Assembly: GCA_015232395.1 (NCBI GenBank)
Contig: JADFZT010000058.1
Coordinates: 1-32,855 of the forward strand
Reading direction: 5' to 3'
DNA length: 32,855 bases
Source: Magnetococcales bacterium
GTDB taxonomy: Bacteria; Pseudomonadota; Magnetococcia; Magnetococcales; JADFZT01
Made by a program: the position numbers and the translations under genes. Below are positions 8,039-16,301 of this stretch, in pieces. Below the pieces are notes generated by a model. The model did no database searches. It was not told the origin of the DNA and saw only the letters and a list, made by a program, of their open reading frames with translations. The stretch's first letter is position 1; each line of letters opens with the position of its first letter.

Positions 8039-8956
8039 TCACCCCAATTGATCGAGCCCTTCCCGCACCTGGGCCATGGCCTCTTCGAGTTCCTGAGCGA
8101 GAGCTGGAAAGACCGCCTCACTGCCATCGCGGATGGCCCCCTCCAACGCCTGAATCACCATGACCAACCGGCTGGCGGAAAGATTTCCCGCCACCCCCCG
8201 CAGAGAGTGGAGCAGATTGGCCGCACGGGCCAGGTTGCCGCTGTTCAGGTGGGTGACAATTTCATCAACGATTTCGACTCTTTCCGCCCGGAAACCCAGC
8301 AAAATCCTCCGAAACAACTCCCGGTCCCCATCCAGTCTTTCCAAAGCGGTGGGGATATCGATGCCCGGCAGCCGATCCGGCAACTCTCCGCTCGTGGCCG
8401 ACTTTTTAGGGGCTCCAGCTGCTTTTTCCTGAGTCATGACGCTCTCCTTGCGTCCACGAGGTACGATCCATCGCTCCAATAGTCCCAACAATCGTCTGAT
8501 ATCCAACGGTTTACTCAGATAATCATCCATCCCCGCAGCCAGACACTTTTCCCGTTCCCCAGCCATGGCGTGGGCGGTCATGGCAATGATGGGCAGCTTG
8601 CGATACCGGAAGCGGCTCCGAATCGCCCGAGCGGTCTCATAGCCATCCATCTCAGGCATCTGCATATCGGTAATCACCACGTCAAAATCGGCCCCGGGGC
8701 TATCCAATGCTGTCAGTGCTTCCAGGCCATTGCCAGCCGATGTCACCACCAACCCCCGGCGGGTCAAAAGGGAACGGACCACCTCTCGGGAAGGCTCATG
8801 ATCCTCAACCAACAATACCCGAGCCCCCTTGATAGCCGAAAGATATCCTTCATCCTTCCCCCTCTCAGGCGTTGGCACCTCGGAGGCCTCTCCCCGCTCA
8901 AAATGCAACTCGAAGGAAAAGCGTATTCCATATCTTATACAACGCTTTCCAGCCAT
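8039..8956 (-). CDS. Response regulator receiver + Hpt phosphotransfer protein, likely remnant of a hybrid histidine kinase
   Basis: A receiver domain spans residues 46-163, with acidic pocket E51/D52, phospho-acceptor D97 in VVITDMQMPEMDG, T127 and K149 in LSKP. An Hpt domain follows at about 200-300, with the phosphorylatable H250 in LLHSLRGVAGN. Residues 8-22 (RYGIRFSFELHFERG) look like the last strand of a histidine-kinase ATPase domain (usual form GSTFWFTxHFERG), and the frame has a TGA immediately before the ATG. The gene therefore looks like the tail (REC-Hpt) of a hybrid sensor kinase whose sensor, HisKA and most of the ATPase region have been lost. It may still work as a phosphorelay intermediate. 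No partner kinase is in the window. Confidence 0.8.
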   Translation of the reverse strand: MAGKRCIRYGIRFSFELHFERGEASEVPTPERGKDEGYLSAIKGARVLLVEDHEPSREVVRSLLTRRGLVVTSAGNGLEALTALDSPGADFDVVITDMQMPEMDGYETARAIRSRFRYRKLPIIAMTAHAMAGEREKCLAAGMDDYLSKPLDIRRLLGLLERWIVPRGRKESVMTQEKAAGAPKKSATSGELPDRLPGIDIPTALERLDGDRELFRRILLGFRAERVEIVDEIVTHLNSGNLARAANLLHSLRGVAGNLSASRLVMVIQALEGAIRDGSEAVFPALAQELEEAMAQVREGLDQLG

Positions 8957-9286
8957 TCACCTCTCAAACTGTTGAATCATTCTCTCAGTCGATTCAAATC
9001 CCTCTTTCCTGGAATTTTTTCATCTCTCCCTGGTCCAATGATCGGTCTACCCCCTACTTGAAAACAGGATGGCCGATGGCTATATCAAAATAACAGCAGG
9101 CCCAACAACGACCATACCGGTATGTTGGCTGAAGAGCCAAGCGTCCAGATCAATAGACAACGAAAAATCGGTACGGTTTTGGGCTCCATCGCTTGGCAAT
9201 CCCCCTTGGATGATCCAAAATGGGCTGACTGCTGTTAAATTCCGGCAAACTCTCCTCCCCATTTTTCAACGATGAGGTGGCAACTG
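8957..9286. other. Intergenic region between the decapitated kinase remnant and htpX
   Basis: This 330-base divergent region has no supportable gene and no kinase-coding remnant that I can read in frame. A perfect 12-bp dyad CATACCGGTATG lies at 9113-9124, about 160 bases upstream of htpX, and could be an operator. I see no convincing heat-shock or sigma70 promoter. Confidence 0.4.
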
Positions 9287-10138
9287 ATGAACACCATGCG
9301 GACGACGATTCTTCTGGCAGGCCTGACCGCCCTTTTTTTGGTGGCCGGGCAAGCCCTGGGTGGCCGATCCGGAATGATGATTGCCCTGGTTTTGGCGGTA
9401 GGGCTCAACTTTTGGGCCTACTGGTTTTCCGACCAGGCGGTGCTCTCCATGTATGGTGCCCGGCAGGTGGGTCCCCAGGAGGCTCCGGAGCTTTACAGCA
9501 TTGTCGAAGAGCTTTCCCGGCGGGCCAACACCCCCATGCCACGGGTTTTTCTCATCGATGACCCCACCCCCAACGCCTTTGCCACGGGGCGGGATCCCGA
9601 ACACGCAGCGGTGGCTGCCACCAGCGGCATTCTGCGCATCCTCAACCGGGAGGAGCTGGCCGGGGTGATGGCCCACGAGATGGCCCATGTCATCAACCGG
9701 GACATTCTCATCGGCACCATCTCCGCCACCCTGGCCGGAGCCATTACCACCATGGCCAACATGGCCCAGTGGGCGATGATTTTTGGCGGACGCCAGGATG
9801 AAGAAGGGGGCGGTGCCGGGGGATTTTTAATGATGTTTCTGGCCCCCATCGCCGCCATGCTGATACAAATGGCGGTCTCCCGCTCACGGGAATATCTGGC
9901 GGATGCCGAAGGGGCGCGACTGTGCGGCAATCCCTTGTGGCTGGCCAGCGCTTTAAACAAACTGGACGCTGGCAACCGCCGAACCCACCTCCGGGAGGCT
10001 GAAAGCCATCCAGCCACAGCACACCTTTTTATCGTCAACCCCTTAAGCGGTGGCACGCTGGGGTCTCTTTTTTCCACCCATCCACCCATGGATGAGCGGG
10101 TCAACCGTCTACAACGCATGGCTAAAGGCCGATCCTGA
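9287..10138 (+). CDS. htpX: Membrane zinc metalloprotease HtpX
   Basis: HtpX is an inner-membrane M48B protease for quality control of membrane proteins, classically heat- or envelope-stress inducible. Two N-terminal membrane segments (about residues 7-26 and 28-48) are followed by the zinc site HEMAH (130-134) and the third ligand Glu202 in SREYLAD. Two more hydrophobic segments flank the catalytic region (about 141-160 and 178-198). ATG 9287 is chosen because GAGG at 9274-9277 is well placed and the sequence [18 protein letters not shown] matches typical HtpX starts; the upstream ATG at 9272 is less likely. The stop TGA overlaps the rpe start (TGATG). Confidence 0.95.
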   Translation: MNTMRTTILLAGLTALFLVAGQALGGRSGMMIALVLAVGLNFWAYWFSDQAVLSMYGARQVGPQEAPELYSIVEELSRRANTPMPRVFLIDDPTPNAFATGRDPEHAAVAATSGILRILNREELAGVMAHEMAHVINRDILIGTISATLAGAITTMANMAQWAMIFGGRQDEEGGGAGGFLMMFLAPIAAMLIQMAVSRSREYLADAEGARLCGNPLWLASALNKLDAGNRRTHLREAESHPATAHLFIVNPLSGGTLGSLFSTHPPMDERVNRLQRMAKGRS

Positions 10139-10803
10139 TGATCAAAATTGCACCATCCATTCTATCCGCCGACTTTGCCCGCCTGGGAGAAGAGATCCAA
10201 GCTGTGGAGGCCGCCGGGGCTGATTATATTCACGTCGATGTCATGGACGGCCACTTCGTCCCCAATCTCACCATCGGCCCTCCGGTGGTCAAAGCGGTCG
10301 GTCGGATCGCCACCAAGCCCCTGGATGTCCACCTGATGATCACCCCGGTGGATCCCTACATCGAAGCCTTTGCCAAAGCCGGGGCGGAGGTGATTACAGT
10401 CCATGCCGAAGCGGTGGTGCATCTGGATCGCACCTTGAATCTCATTCGGGAGTTGGGCTGCCGTCCGGGTCTCGCCTTGAACCCCGCCACCCCGGCCTGC
10501 AACCTGGGCAACGTGATGCACCTGCTGGACATGGTGGTGCTGATGAGTGTCAATCCCGGTTTTGGTGGCCAATCCTTCATCCCCAACACCCTCAAGCGTA
10601 TCCGCCGGGTGCGCAAGATGATCGAGGATTCGGGCCGCGCCATTGAGCTGGAAGTGGATGGGGGCATCAAACCCAACAACATTGCCGAAGCCGCCCAAGC
10701 GGGAGCGGATGTCTTTGTGGCGGGGTCGGCGGTCTTCAACCAACCCGATTATGCCAAAGAGATTACCGCTCTTCGGAGCAACGCCCAGGCGGCAATCCGT
10801 TAG
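10138..10803 (+). CDS. rpe: Ribulose-phosphate 3-epimerase
   Basis: This TIM-barrel enzyme interconverts ribulose-5-phosphate and xylulose-5-phosphate in the pentose phosphate and Calvin pathways. Diagnostic motifs are [12 protein letters not shown] near the N-terminus, [12 protein letters not shown] (residues 32-43, metal ligands and catalytic Asp), [18 protein letters not shown] and EVDGGI with the second catalytic Asp. The length of 221 residues is standard. Its ATG overlaps the htpX stop by one base and its TAG overlaps the rsmB GTG by one base, so the three genes are translationally coupled. Confidence 0.97.
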   Translation: MIKIAPSILSADFARLGEEIQAVEAAGADYIHVDVMDGHFVPNLTIGPPVVKAVGRIATKPLDVHLMITPVDPYIEAFAKAGAEVITVHAEAVVHLDRTLNLIRELGCRPGLALNPATPACNLGNVMHLLDMVVLMSVNPGFGGQSFIPNTLKRIRRVRKMIEDSGRAIELEVDGGIKPNNIAEAAQAGADVFVAGSAVFNQPDYAKEITALRSNAQAAIR

Positions 10804-12737
10804 TGCCTACCGATAAGCCAACCGGCACCAAACGTAAAACCCTGTCGATCAAGCCCACGGGCGGCGTCACAAAAATCGTCGTCAAAAAACGTCCCGGCGC
10901 CCGTCGCAAGGCCTCTGCAAAAAAACGTCCGGGCACGTCCGAAAGATCCCCTTCGTTCAAACCCGGAGGAGAGACCCGGGGAGCCTCCTCGGCCAGTCGG
11001 GAGCGGGGAGAGTCCCAAGGCACCCCCTTTGGGGAAAAACCCCGGGAAAACCAAAAAACATCCCGCCCGATTCAATACCGGGGCATGCCGGGCAAATCCC
11101 CCTCGGAATATCGCAAGGAAAGAGCCCAAACGCCTCTGCCACAGGAGCCTCTGGAAAAGCCGGACGCGCCGCCCCCTATGGCCAAGCGCCCGGACCAGCA
11201 GGAGGATACCTTCAGGGAAAAACGCCCGGAGAGACCGGATACGGATAGCCCCTCTGGGGAAAAGCGTTCCGGCAGACTCTGGACAAAAACAGCCCCCACC
11301 AAAATGCGTCGTGACCGGCAAGAAAAATCCGGAGCGGTTCGTCTCTGGTTTCCAAAGGGCCACGACTCCCGCACCGCTGCCATTCGGGTGGTGCTGGGGG
11401 TACTTCGGGATGGAGAAGCCCTGGATAGCGCTCTCGATTATCACCTGGAGCGGGTGCAGGGGCTATCCGGTCGGGATCGGGGCTTGGCGGTGGAGATTGC
11501 CACCGGCACCATCCGCCACTTGAGCCTTCTGGATCATCTCCTGGGTTGCGCCATGACCCGGGGGATGCCTCCCAAGGATCACTTTCTCTGGGCTGTGTTG
11601 CGAACGGCCAGCTACCAGATCCACTTCATGCGCATTCCCGCCCGGGCTGCCGTTCATGAAGCGGTCGCTCTGGTTAAAAAATCCCCGGATCTGCCCCGGG
11701 CCGGATTCATCAACGCCGTGCTGCGCAGGGTGACCGATCAGGACCGGGAAAAACTCCTGTCCACCCTCACCAACCCCACCAGCCGCCGGGCCATCACCTG
11801 GTCCCACCCACCGTGGCTGGTGGCCCTCTGGGAGTCGCAACTGGATGGCCCCCTCCTGGAACAACGCCTGGCTGCCAACAATATCCCCGGCCCCCTCACC
11901 CTGCGGGTCAACACCCTGGTAACCAACCGTCAGGAAGCTCTGGCCGCCTGGGGAGAGAGAGCCCGACCCACCGATTTTTCCCCGGAAGGGGTCGTGATCA
12001 CGGGGGGTGGTCCCATCTGGGAGCTGCCGGGGTTCAAGGAGGGGTGGTTTGCGGTGCAGGATGAAGCGGCGCAACTGGTCTCCCGGCTGTTGGATCCCCG
12101 GCCCGAAGAAAAAATTCTCGACGCCTGTGCCGCGCCAGGAGGAAAAACCGCCCATCTGGCAGCCCTGGCCAACAATCAGGCCCACATCACAGCCCTCGAC
12201 AGCAATCCCAAACGCCTGGAAAGGGTGCGGGAAAATCTGGAGCGTCTTCAGGTCCAGGGGGTGGAAGTGATGGCGGCAGATGCGGGCGATTTCAGCGTGG
12301 GAGATCCTTCATCAACGGAAGAAAATCCCCTCCAAACCGCCCCCCCCCTCTTCGACAAGGCCCTGGTGGATGCCCCCTGTCTTGGTACCGGGGTCATCCG
12401 TCGCCATCCGGATATCAAATGGCGTCGGAAGCGGGACTCCCTGGAGCGGATTATCCAAGAGCAAGCCCGGATTTTAAATCAGGTCGCCGCCCAGGTACGC
12501 CCGGGGGGGGTGCTGGTCTATGCCACCTGCTCCCTGGAAACCGGGGAAAATGAACAACAGATCAGCCACTTTCTCGAAACCCACCCCGAGTGGCAACCAA
12601 GCCCCCTGGATTCAGAGCGGGAGGGACTACCCGAAGCGAGCATCACTCCCCGTGGCGAGTTCCGCTCGGAGCCGGGGTTGGAAGGGATGGATGGTTTTTT
12701 TGCAGCGCGGTTGGTAAAAAATATTGAATCCCCTTAA
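10803..12737 (+). CDS. rsmB: 16S rRNA (cytosine-967-C5)-methyltransferase RsmB with long basic N-terminal extension
   Basis: RsmB methylates C967 of 16S rRNA. The core begins near residue 178: a NusB-like RNA-binding domain (TAAIRVVLGVLRDGEALDSAL to about 310), then the Rossmann methyltransferase with SAM motif LDACAAPGGKTAH (439-451). The two conserved cysteines are C526 in VDAPCLGTGVIRRHPD and the catalytic-type C576 in VYATCSLETGENE. RsmB is normally about 430-450 residues; here 644 because of a Lys/Arg/Pro/Glu-rich, low-complexity N-terminal tail of about 175 residues, starting KRKTLSIKPTGGVTKIVVKKR. The GTG start at 10803 overlaps the rpe stop. An internal start nearer the core cannot be excluded, but the coupling favours the long form. 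Confidence 0.9.
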   Translation: MPTDKPTGTKRKTLSIKPTGGVTKIVVKKRPGARRKASAKKRPGTSERSPSFKPGGETRGASSASRERGESQGTPFGEKPRENQKTSRPIQYRGMPGKSPSEYRKERAQTPLPQEPLEKPDAPPPMAKRPDQQEDTFREKRPERPDTDSPSGEKRSGRLWTKTAPTKMRRDRQEKSGAVRLWFPKGHDSRTAAIRVVLGVLRDGEALDSALDYHLERVQGLSGRDRGLAVEIATGTIRHLSLLDHLLGCAMTRGMPPKDHFLWAVLRTASYQIHFMRIPARAAVHEAVALVKKSPDLPRAGFINAVLRRVTDQDREKLLSTLTNPTSRRAITWSHPPWLVALWESQLDGPLLEQRLAANNIPGPLTLRVNTLVTNRQEALAAWGERARPTDFSPEGVVITGGGPIWELPGFKEGWFAVQDEAAQLVSRLLDPRPEEKILDACAAPGGKTAHLAALANNQAHITALDSNPKRLERVRENLERLQVQGVEVMAADAGDFSVGDPSSTEENPLQTAPPLFDKALVDAPCLGTGVIRRHPDIKWRRKRDSLERIIQEQARILNQVAAQVRPGGVLVYATCSLETGENEQQISHFLETHPEWQPSPLDSEREGLPEASITPRGEFRSEPGLEGMDGFFAARLVKNIESP

Positions 12738-13119
12738 ACAGGGTATTAATGGTTGCCTTTTTACACTCTTTTCCATAGTGTTACCCAGAGGTGTTATCGG
12801 GTGCTTTCCGCCCTGCCTGCCAATCTCAACCAAATAGAGTGAAATAACCCCAAAAGACTCAATCGGTCGCTCTCTATCGTTGAGGCAATTCAACATGCTG
12901 TCTGATGCCTAAACCTTGGATTCACCACGACTTTCATCTCACCAACACCGGCTGTTTGACGGTCGCTTTCCCATGGAGAAACCAACCTCCAACACCCTCA
13001 AGCAACCTCCTGATCCAACGCTGCAAACGACTGGACCACCCCCGGCAACATATCCCATCGAGCCCCCAGAGAGGCCCGTTATTTTCTTCTGACCTCAAAA
13101 CCAAGAAACTATCGAGACT
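12738..13119. other. Intergenic region before the SulP transporter gene
   Basis: These 380 bases between rsmB and the transporter carry no gene I can support. ACACT...AGTGT at about 12761-12779 is a weak inverted repeat, and no clear intrinsic terminator or promoter is visible. Confidence 0.35.
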
Positions 13120-14847
13120 ATGAACCTAGCCAAACGTTTTCTGCCCTTTCTGAACTGGTTCCCCATGAGTGGCGGAACCATCCGCGCCGACCTGATCGCC
13201 GGCATCACCGTCGCCCTGGTTTTGATTCCCCAATCCATGGCCTATGCCCAGCTGGCGGGACTCCCCCCCTACTATGGGCTCTATGCCGCCTTCATGCCCG
13301 GCGCCATCGCCGCCCTCTTCGGCTCCTCCAAGCAGCTGGCAACCGGCCCGGTGGCAGTGGTTTCGCTACTGACCGCCTCCGCCCTGCTCCCCTTTGCCGC
13401 AGCGGGCTCCGATCCCTACATCGGCCTCGCCATCATGATGACTTTGATGGTGGGTATGTTTCAGCTCGCCTTGGGTCTCAGCCGCCTGGGAGTGGTGATC
13501 AGCTTTCTCTCCCATCCGGTAATCATCGGCTTTACCAACGCCGCCGCCCTGGTGATTGGCCTCTCCCAGCTCTCCAAAATTTTCGGGGTCAAGATGGGCC
13601 GGAGCGAAAGCTTCATGAACGACATCTGGCAAGTGGTGCTTCAGGTGGGGGATCTTCACTTTGTCACCCTGCTCTTTGGGGTGGCCGCCTTTACCATCAT
13701 GGTCGTTTTGAAAAAGAAAAAACCAAAATACCCCAACGTGTTGATCGCCGTCAGTGTCACCACCATCATCAGCTGGATGATCGGCTTCGAAAACATGGGC
13801 GGCAAGGTGGTCGGCACCATTCCCGAGGGGCTGCCGAAATTTGCCTTCCCGGAGCTGGATTTGGCCACCATGGCCCAGCTTTTCACCAGCGCCATGGTGA
13901 TCTCCCTGGTAGGCTTCATGGAGGCGATCTCCATCGCCAAGGCGATGGCCGCCAAAACCAAGGACCGCATCGATCCCAACCAGGAGCTGATCGGTCAGGG
14001 GCTGGCCAATATCGTCGGTAGTATCGCCCAATCCTATCCCACCTCCGGCTCCTTCTCCCGCTCGGCGGTTAACTTGAGCGCAGGCGCCAGAACCGGGCTC
14101 TCCTCTCTCTTCACCGCCCTGGTGGTGCTCATCACCCTGCTCTTTTTGACTCCCCTCCTCTATCATCTCCCCCAGGCGGTGCTGGCAGCGGTGATCATGA
14201 TGGCGGTGATTGGGCTGATCAACTTCAAGGCCGTAAGCCACGCCTGGCACGCCAACAAGCACGACGGCATCGCCGCTGTGGTCACCTTCGTCGCCACCCT
14301 GGGCTTCGCCCCCCATCTCGACAAGGGGATCATGATCGGTGCAGGGCTCGCCATCTTTTTCTTCCTCTTCCGGGTAATGCGCCCCCGGGTGGCCATCCTC
14401 GGACGTTACAAGGACGGCACCCTCCGGGATCTCCAGGTCCACCCCACCCTGCCCACCGATGACCGCATCATCCTCATCCGCTTCGACGGGCAACTCTTCT
14501 TTGCCAACATCACCTATTTTGAGGACTCCATCCTGGGTGCTCTTGCCGATAAGCCGGACGCCAAATATATCCTGGTGGTGGGCGACGGCATCAACCAGCT
14601 GGATGCCTCCGGCGAGGAAGTGATCCACCACTTGGTGGAACGGATGGCAGAAAACAACATCACGATGGTCTTTTCAGGACTGAAAAAACAGGTGCTGGAT
14701 GTCATGCGCCGCACCAATCTGTTCGATGCCATCGGCGGGGATAACAATATCTTCGCAACGGAAAGCCAGGCCATCGCCGACATGTACCGACGACTGGAGG
14801 GTGATCACAAACCGTTGATGCCGGAAGAGAGATTGGCTGAAACTTGA
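13120..14847 (+). CDS. SulP-family inorganic anion transporter with C-terminal STAS domain
   Basis: This 575-residue inner-membrane protein has the SulP signature near the N-terminus: RADLIAGITVALVLIPQSMAYAQLAGLPPYYGLYAA. About a dozen hydrophobic segments extend to around residue 425, including the conserved SYPTSGSFSRSAVNLSAGARTGLSS. A cytoplasmic STAS domain occupies roughly 445-560 (DRIILIRFDGQLFFANITYFED...YILVVGDGINQLDASG). Members move sulfate, bicarbonate or other anions in exchange for H+ or Na+; the substrate cannot be told from sequence, and no sulfur-assimilation or carbonic anhydrase gene is next to it. No strong Shine-Dalgarno precedes the ATG. It appears to be a single-gene unit. 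Confidence 0.92.
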   Translation: MNLAKRFLPFLNWFPMSGGTIRADLIAGITVALVLIPQSMAYAQLAGLPPYYGLYAAFMPGAIAALFGSSKQLATGPVAVVSLLTASALLPFAAAGSDPYIGLAIMMTLMVGMFQLALGLSRLGVVISFLSHPVIIGFTNAAALVIGLSQLSKIFGVKMGRSESFMNDIWQVVLQVGDLHFVTLLFGVAAFTIMVVLKKKKPKYPNVLIAVSVTTIISWMIGFENMGGKVVGTIPEGLPKFAFPELDLATMAQLFTSAMVISLVGFMEAISIAKAMAAKTKDRIDPNQELIGQGLANIVGSIAQSYPTSGSFSRSAVNLSAGARTGLSSLFTALVVLITLLFLTPLLYHLPQAVLAAVIMMAVIGLINFKAVSHAWHANKHDGIAAVVTFVATLGFAPHLDKGIMIGAGLAIFFFLFRVMRPRVAILGRYKDGTLRDLQVHPTLPTDDRIILIRFDGQLFFANITYFEDSILGALADKPDAKYILVVGDGINQLDASGEEVIHHLVERMAENNITMVFSGLKKQVLDVMRRTNLFDAIGGDNNIFATESQAIADMYRRLEGDHKPLMPEERLAET

Positions 14848-14978
14848 TCGTTTAATCCGGGGATGATCTGTTCGGGATCATGGTCTATGAAGAGTCCAGG
14901 TCAAGATCAGAAGAGATATAACCATTCGAATCAAGAATTGGGCATATGTCGTTGCTCTTTTGCCGTTGCTCTTTTGCC

Positions 14979-15133
14979 GTCATTCCCGCGAAAGCGGGAA
15001 TCCAGGGAGGCTGGCACGAACCTTTTCCAAATCTTGCCTCACTTTCAGCAAAACACCGGCCTTACTTGAAGATTTGGTTTTTCCTTGAGGGCAATCATCA
15101 GCTCCCTGGATCCCCGCCTTCGCGGGGATGACG
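14979..15133. repeat. 155-bp inverted-repeat element with hairpin termini (dRS3/MITE-like)
   Basis: The ends are about 31 bp long and inverted with three mismatches: 14979-15009 against the reverse complement of 15103-15133. Each end is itself a hairpin, ATTCCCGC-GAAA-GCGGGAAT (14982-15001) and ATCCCCGC-CTTC-GCGGGGAT (15110-15129). The ATTCCC-N8-GGGAAT core is the pattern of the Neisseria dRS3 repeat and of similar dispersed repeats in many proteobacteria. The interior has no gene. It is probably a non-autonomous mobile repeat or a recombination target. Confidence 0.75.
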
Positions 15134-15206
15134 AGTCAGGTTCCCGGGGATGACGAGTCAGGTTCCCGGGGATGACGAGTCAGGTTCCCGGGGATGACGA
15201 GTCAGG
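15124..15206. repeat. 22-bp tandem repeat, about 3.8 copies
   Basis: Units begin at 15124, 15146, 15168 and 15190 (the last is 17 bases long). Each starts GGGGATGACGAGTCAGG and ends TTCCC, with no mismatch between copies. The first unit overlaps the right end of the 155-bp inverted-repeat element, so the array looks like an expansion of that terminus. Confidence 0.9.
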
Positions 15207-15288
15207 GAAGAGTGTCCAATTTTGAGATAGAACTGCTACAGATCAAAATCAAAAGAGATAGATCAAGATCAAAGGAAAAAGAAAAACC

Positions 15289-15323
15289 GTGGGGGCTTCG
15301 CCCCCACACCCCCGGGGGGGTGT
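15289..15323 (+). other. Overlapping GC hairpins in the rsmA upstream region
   Basis: GTGGGGGCTTCGCCCCCAC (15289-15307) is a perfect 8-bp stem with a three-base loop. ACACCCCC (15306-15313) can also pair with GGGGGTGT (15316-15323). The two stems share two bases and compete. They are preceded by an A-rich GATCAAGATCAAAGG segment, as in the 75-bp repeat downstream. No T-tract follows directly. Confidence 0.6.
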
Positions 15324-15348
15324 AAAGCAAAATCAAAAGAAACAGATC

Positions 15349-15423
15349 AAAATCAAGATCAAAGGAAAGACCTTGGGGGGAAGGAATCCCCCCCAATCCC
15401 CCCCCTCTTTTTTTTTAATAGTT
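15349..15423 (+). repeat. 75-bp dispersed terminator-like repeat, copy 1 (upstream of rsmA)
   Basis: It begins AAAATCAAGATCAAAGG and contains TTGGGGGG (15373-15380), which can pair with CCCCCCAA (15389-15396) or with a second C-tract (15398-15405). It ends with nine T (15408-15416) and AATAGTT. The copy at 32534-32608 has the same length with about four mismatches. Structurally it is an intrinsic terminator in the plus direction, yet here it lies only 16 bases upstream of the rsmA start. Confidence 0.85.
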
Positions 15424-15439
15424 TAAAGTCAAAAGATTT

Positions 15440-16294
15440 ATGCCTCCTTCCATCCGGCAACTCCTCCGCTCCCACGGGATCTTTCCCAAAAAAGGGCTCA
15501 GCCAAAACTTCCTCACCGATCCCACCATCTCCAACCAAATCGTCAACCTGGCCAACGTCCACCCAGGCGACAGAGTCGTGGAAATCGGCCCAGGCATCGG
15601 CAGCCTCACCCAACCACTCCTCAAACAATGCGAAGTCGTCCACGCCATCGAAATGGATGACCAACTCATCCCCATCCTGAAAGAAACCACACAAAATAAA
15701 GGCACCCTCCACATCATCCAGGGAGACGCCCTCAAAATCAATTACACCACCCTCGCCAACCAACTGGGCGGCCCCATTCATATCGTCGCCAACCTCCCCT
15801 ACCGTATCTCCTCACCCCTCCTCTTCCACCTCCTGGAACAACGCCACACCATCGCCTCCATGACCCTCATGTTCCAAAAAGAGGTCGCCCAACGACTCAC
15901 CGCCCCACCCAACTGCAAAGACTACGGAGCGCTCACCGTCCAATGCCAAATGTGGATGGATGTGGAAAAAGTGCTGGATGTGCCACCAGACGCCTTCCAC
16001 CCAGTGCCAAAAGTCACCTCCGCCGTGGTCCACTTCCTCCCCCGGCAAAAACCCGTAGCCGAAATACCCGACCCGGCCTGGTTCAACCAAGTGGTGCGCA
16101 CCGCCTTCGGTCAACGCCGAAAAACCCTGAAAAATGCCCTCAAACCCCTGGATCCAGATTCAGGAGAGTGGCTCAAAAAAGCCGACATCGACCCCATCCG
16201 CCGGGGAGAAACCCTGACCCTGACAGAATTCGCCCACCTGGCCCGAATCGGCTTAGCTAAAGCCATCCCACCTGAAGACACCATCCAATCCTGA
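15440..16294 (+). CDS. rsmA: 16S rRNA (adenine-1518/1519-N6)-dimethyltransferase RsmA (KsgA)
   Basis: RsmA dimethylates two adjacent adenines in helix 45 of 16S rRNA late in 30S assembly. Features seen are the N-terminal KKGLSQNFLTD (residues 17-27), SAM motif I VVEIGPGIGSLT (46-57), acidic EMDD at 71-74, GDALKI, and the catalytic NLPYRIS (118-124). The C-terminal helical domain includes FGQRRKTLKNAL. The length of 284 residues is normal. The coding strand is strikingly C-rich and G-poor compared with other genes here. There is no pdxA or apaG neighbour, unlike in many proteobacteria. It converges on the DUF262 gene with a 7-base gap. Confidence 0.95.
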   Translation: MPPSIRQLLRSHGIFPKKGLSQNFLTDPTISNQIVNLANVHPGDRVVEIGPGIGSLTQPLLKQCEVVHAIEMDDQLIPILKETTQNKGTLHIIQGDALKINYTTLANQLGGPIHIVANLPYRISSPLLFHLLEQRHTIASMTLMFQKEVAQRLTAPPNCKDYGALTVQCQMWMDVEKVLDVPPDAFHPVPKVTSAVVHFLPRQKPVAEIPDPAWFNQVVRTAFGQRRKTLKNALKPLDPDSGEWLKKADIDPIRRGETLTLTEFAHLARIGLAKAIPPEDTIQS

Positions 16295-16301
16295 ACAACA
16301 G

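Noticed and set aside
13366-14631. 421-residue minus-strand open frame opposite the SulP gene
   Set aside because: It lies wholly within a conserved transporter gene. Its His/Gly/Asp/Gln-rich translation is typical of the antisense of a GC-rich membrane-protein gene, with no motif.
14863-14881. Terminator after the SulP gene (ATGATC...GATCAT)
   Set aside because: It has only a six-base AU-rich stem without a T-tract, which is too weak to call.
15124-15206. CRISPR array
   Set aside because: The 22-bp units are directly adjacent with no spacers and no cas genes, so it is a simple tandem repeat.
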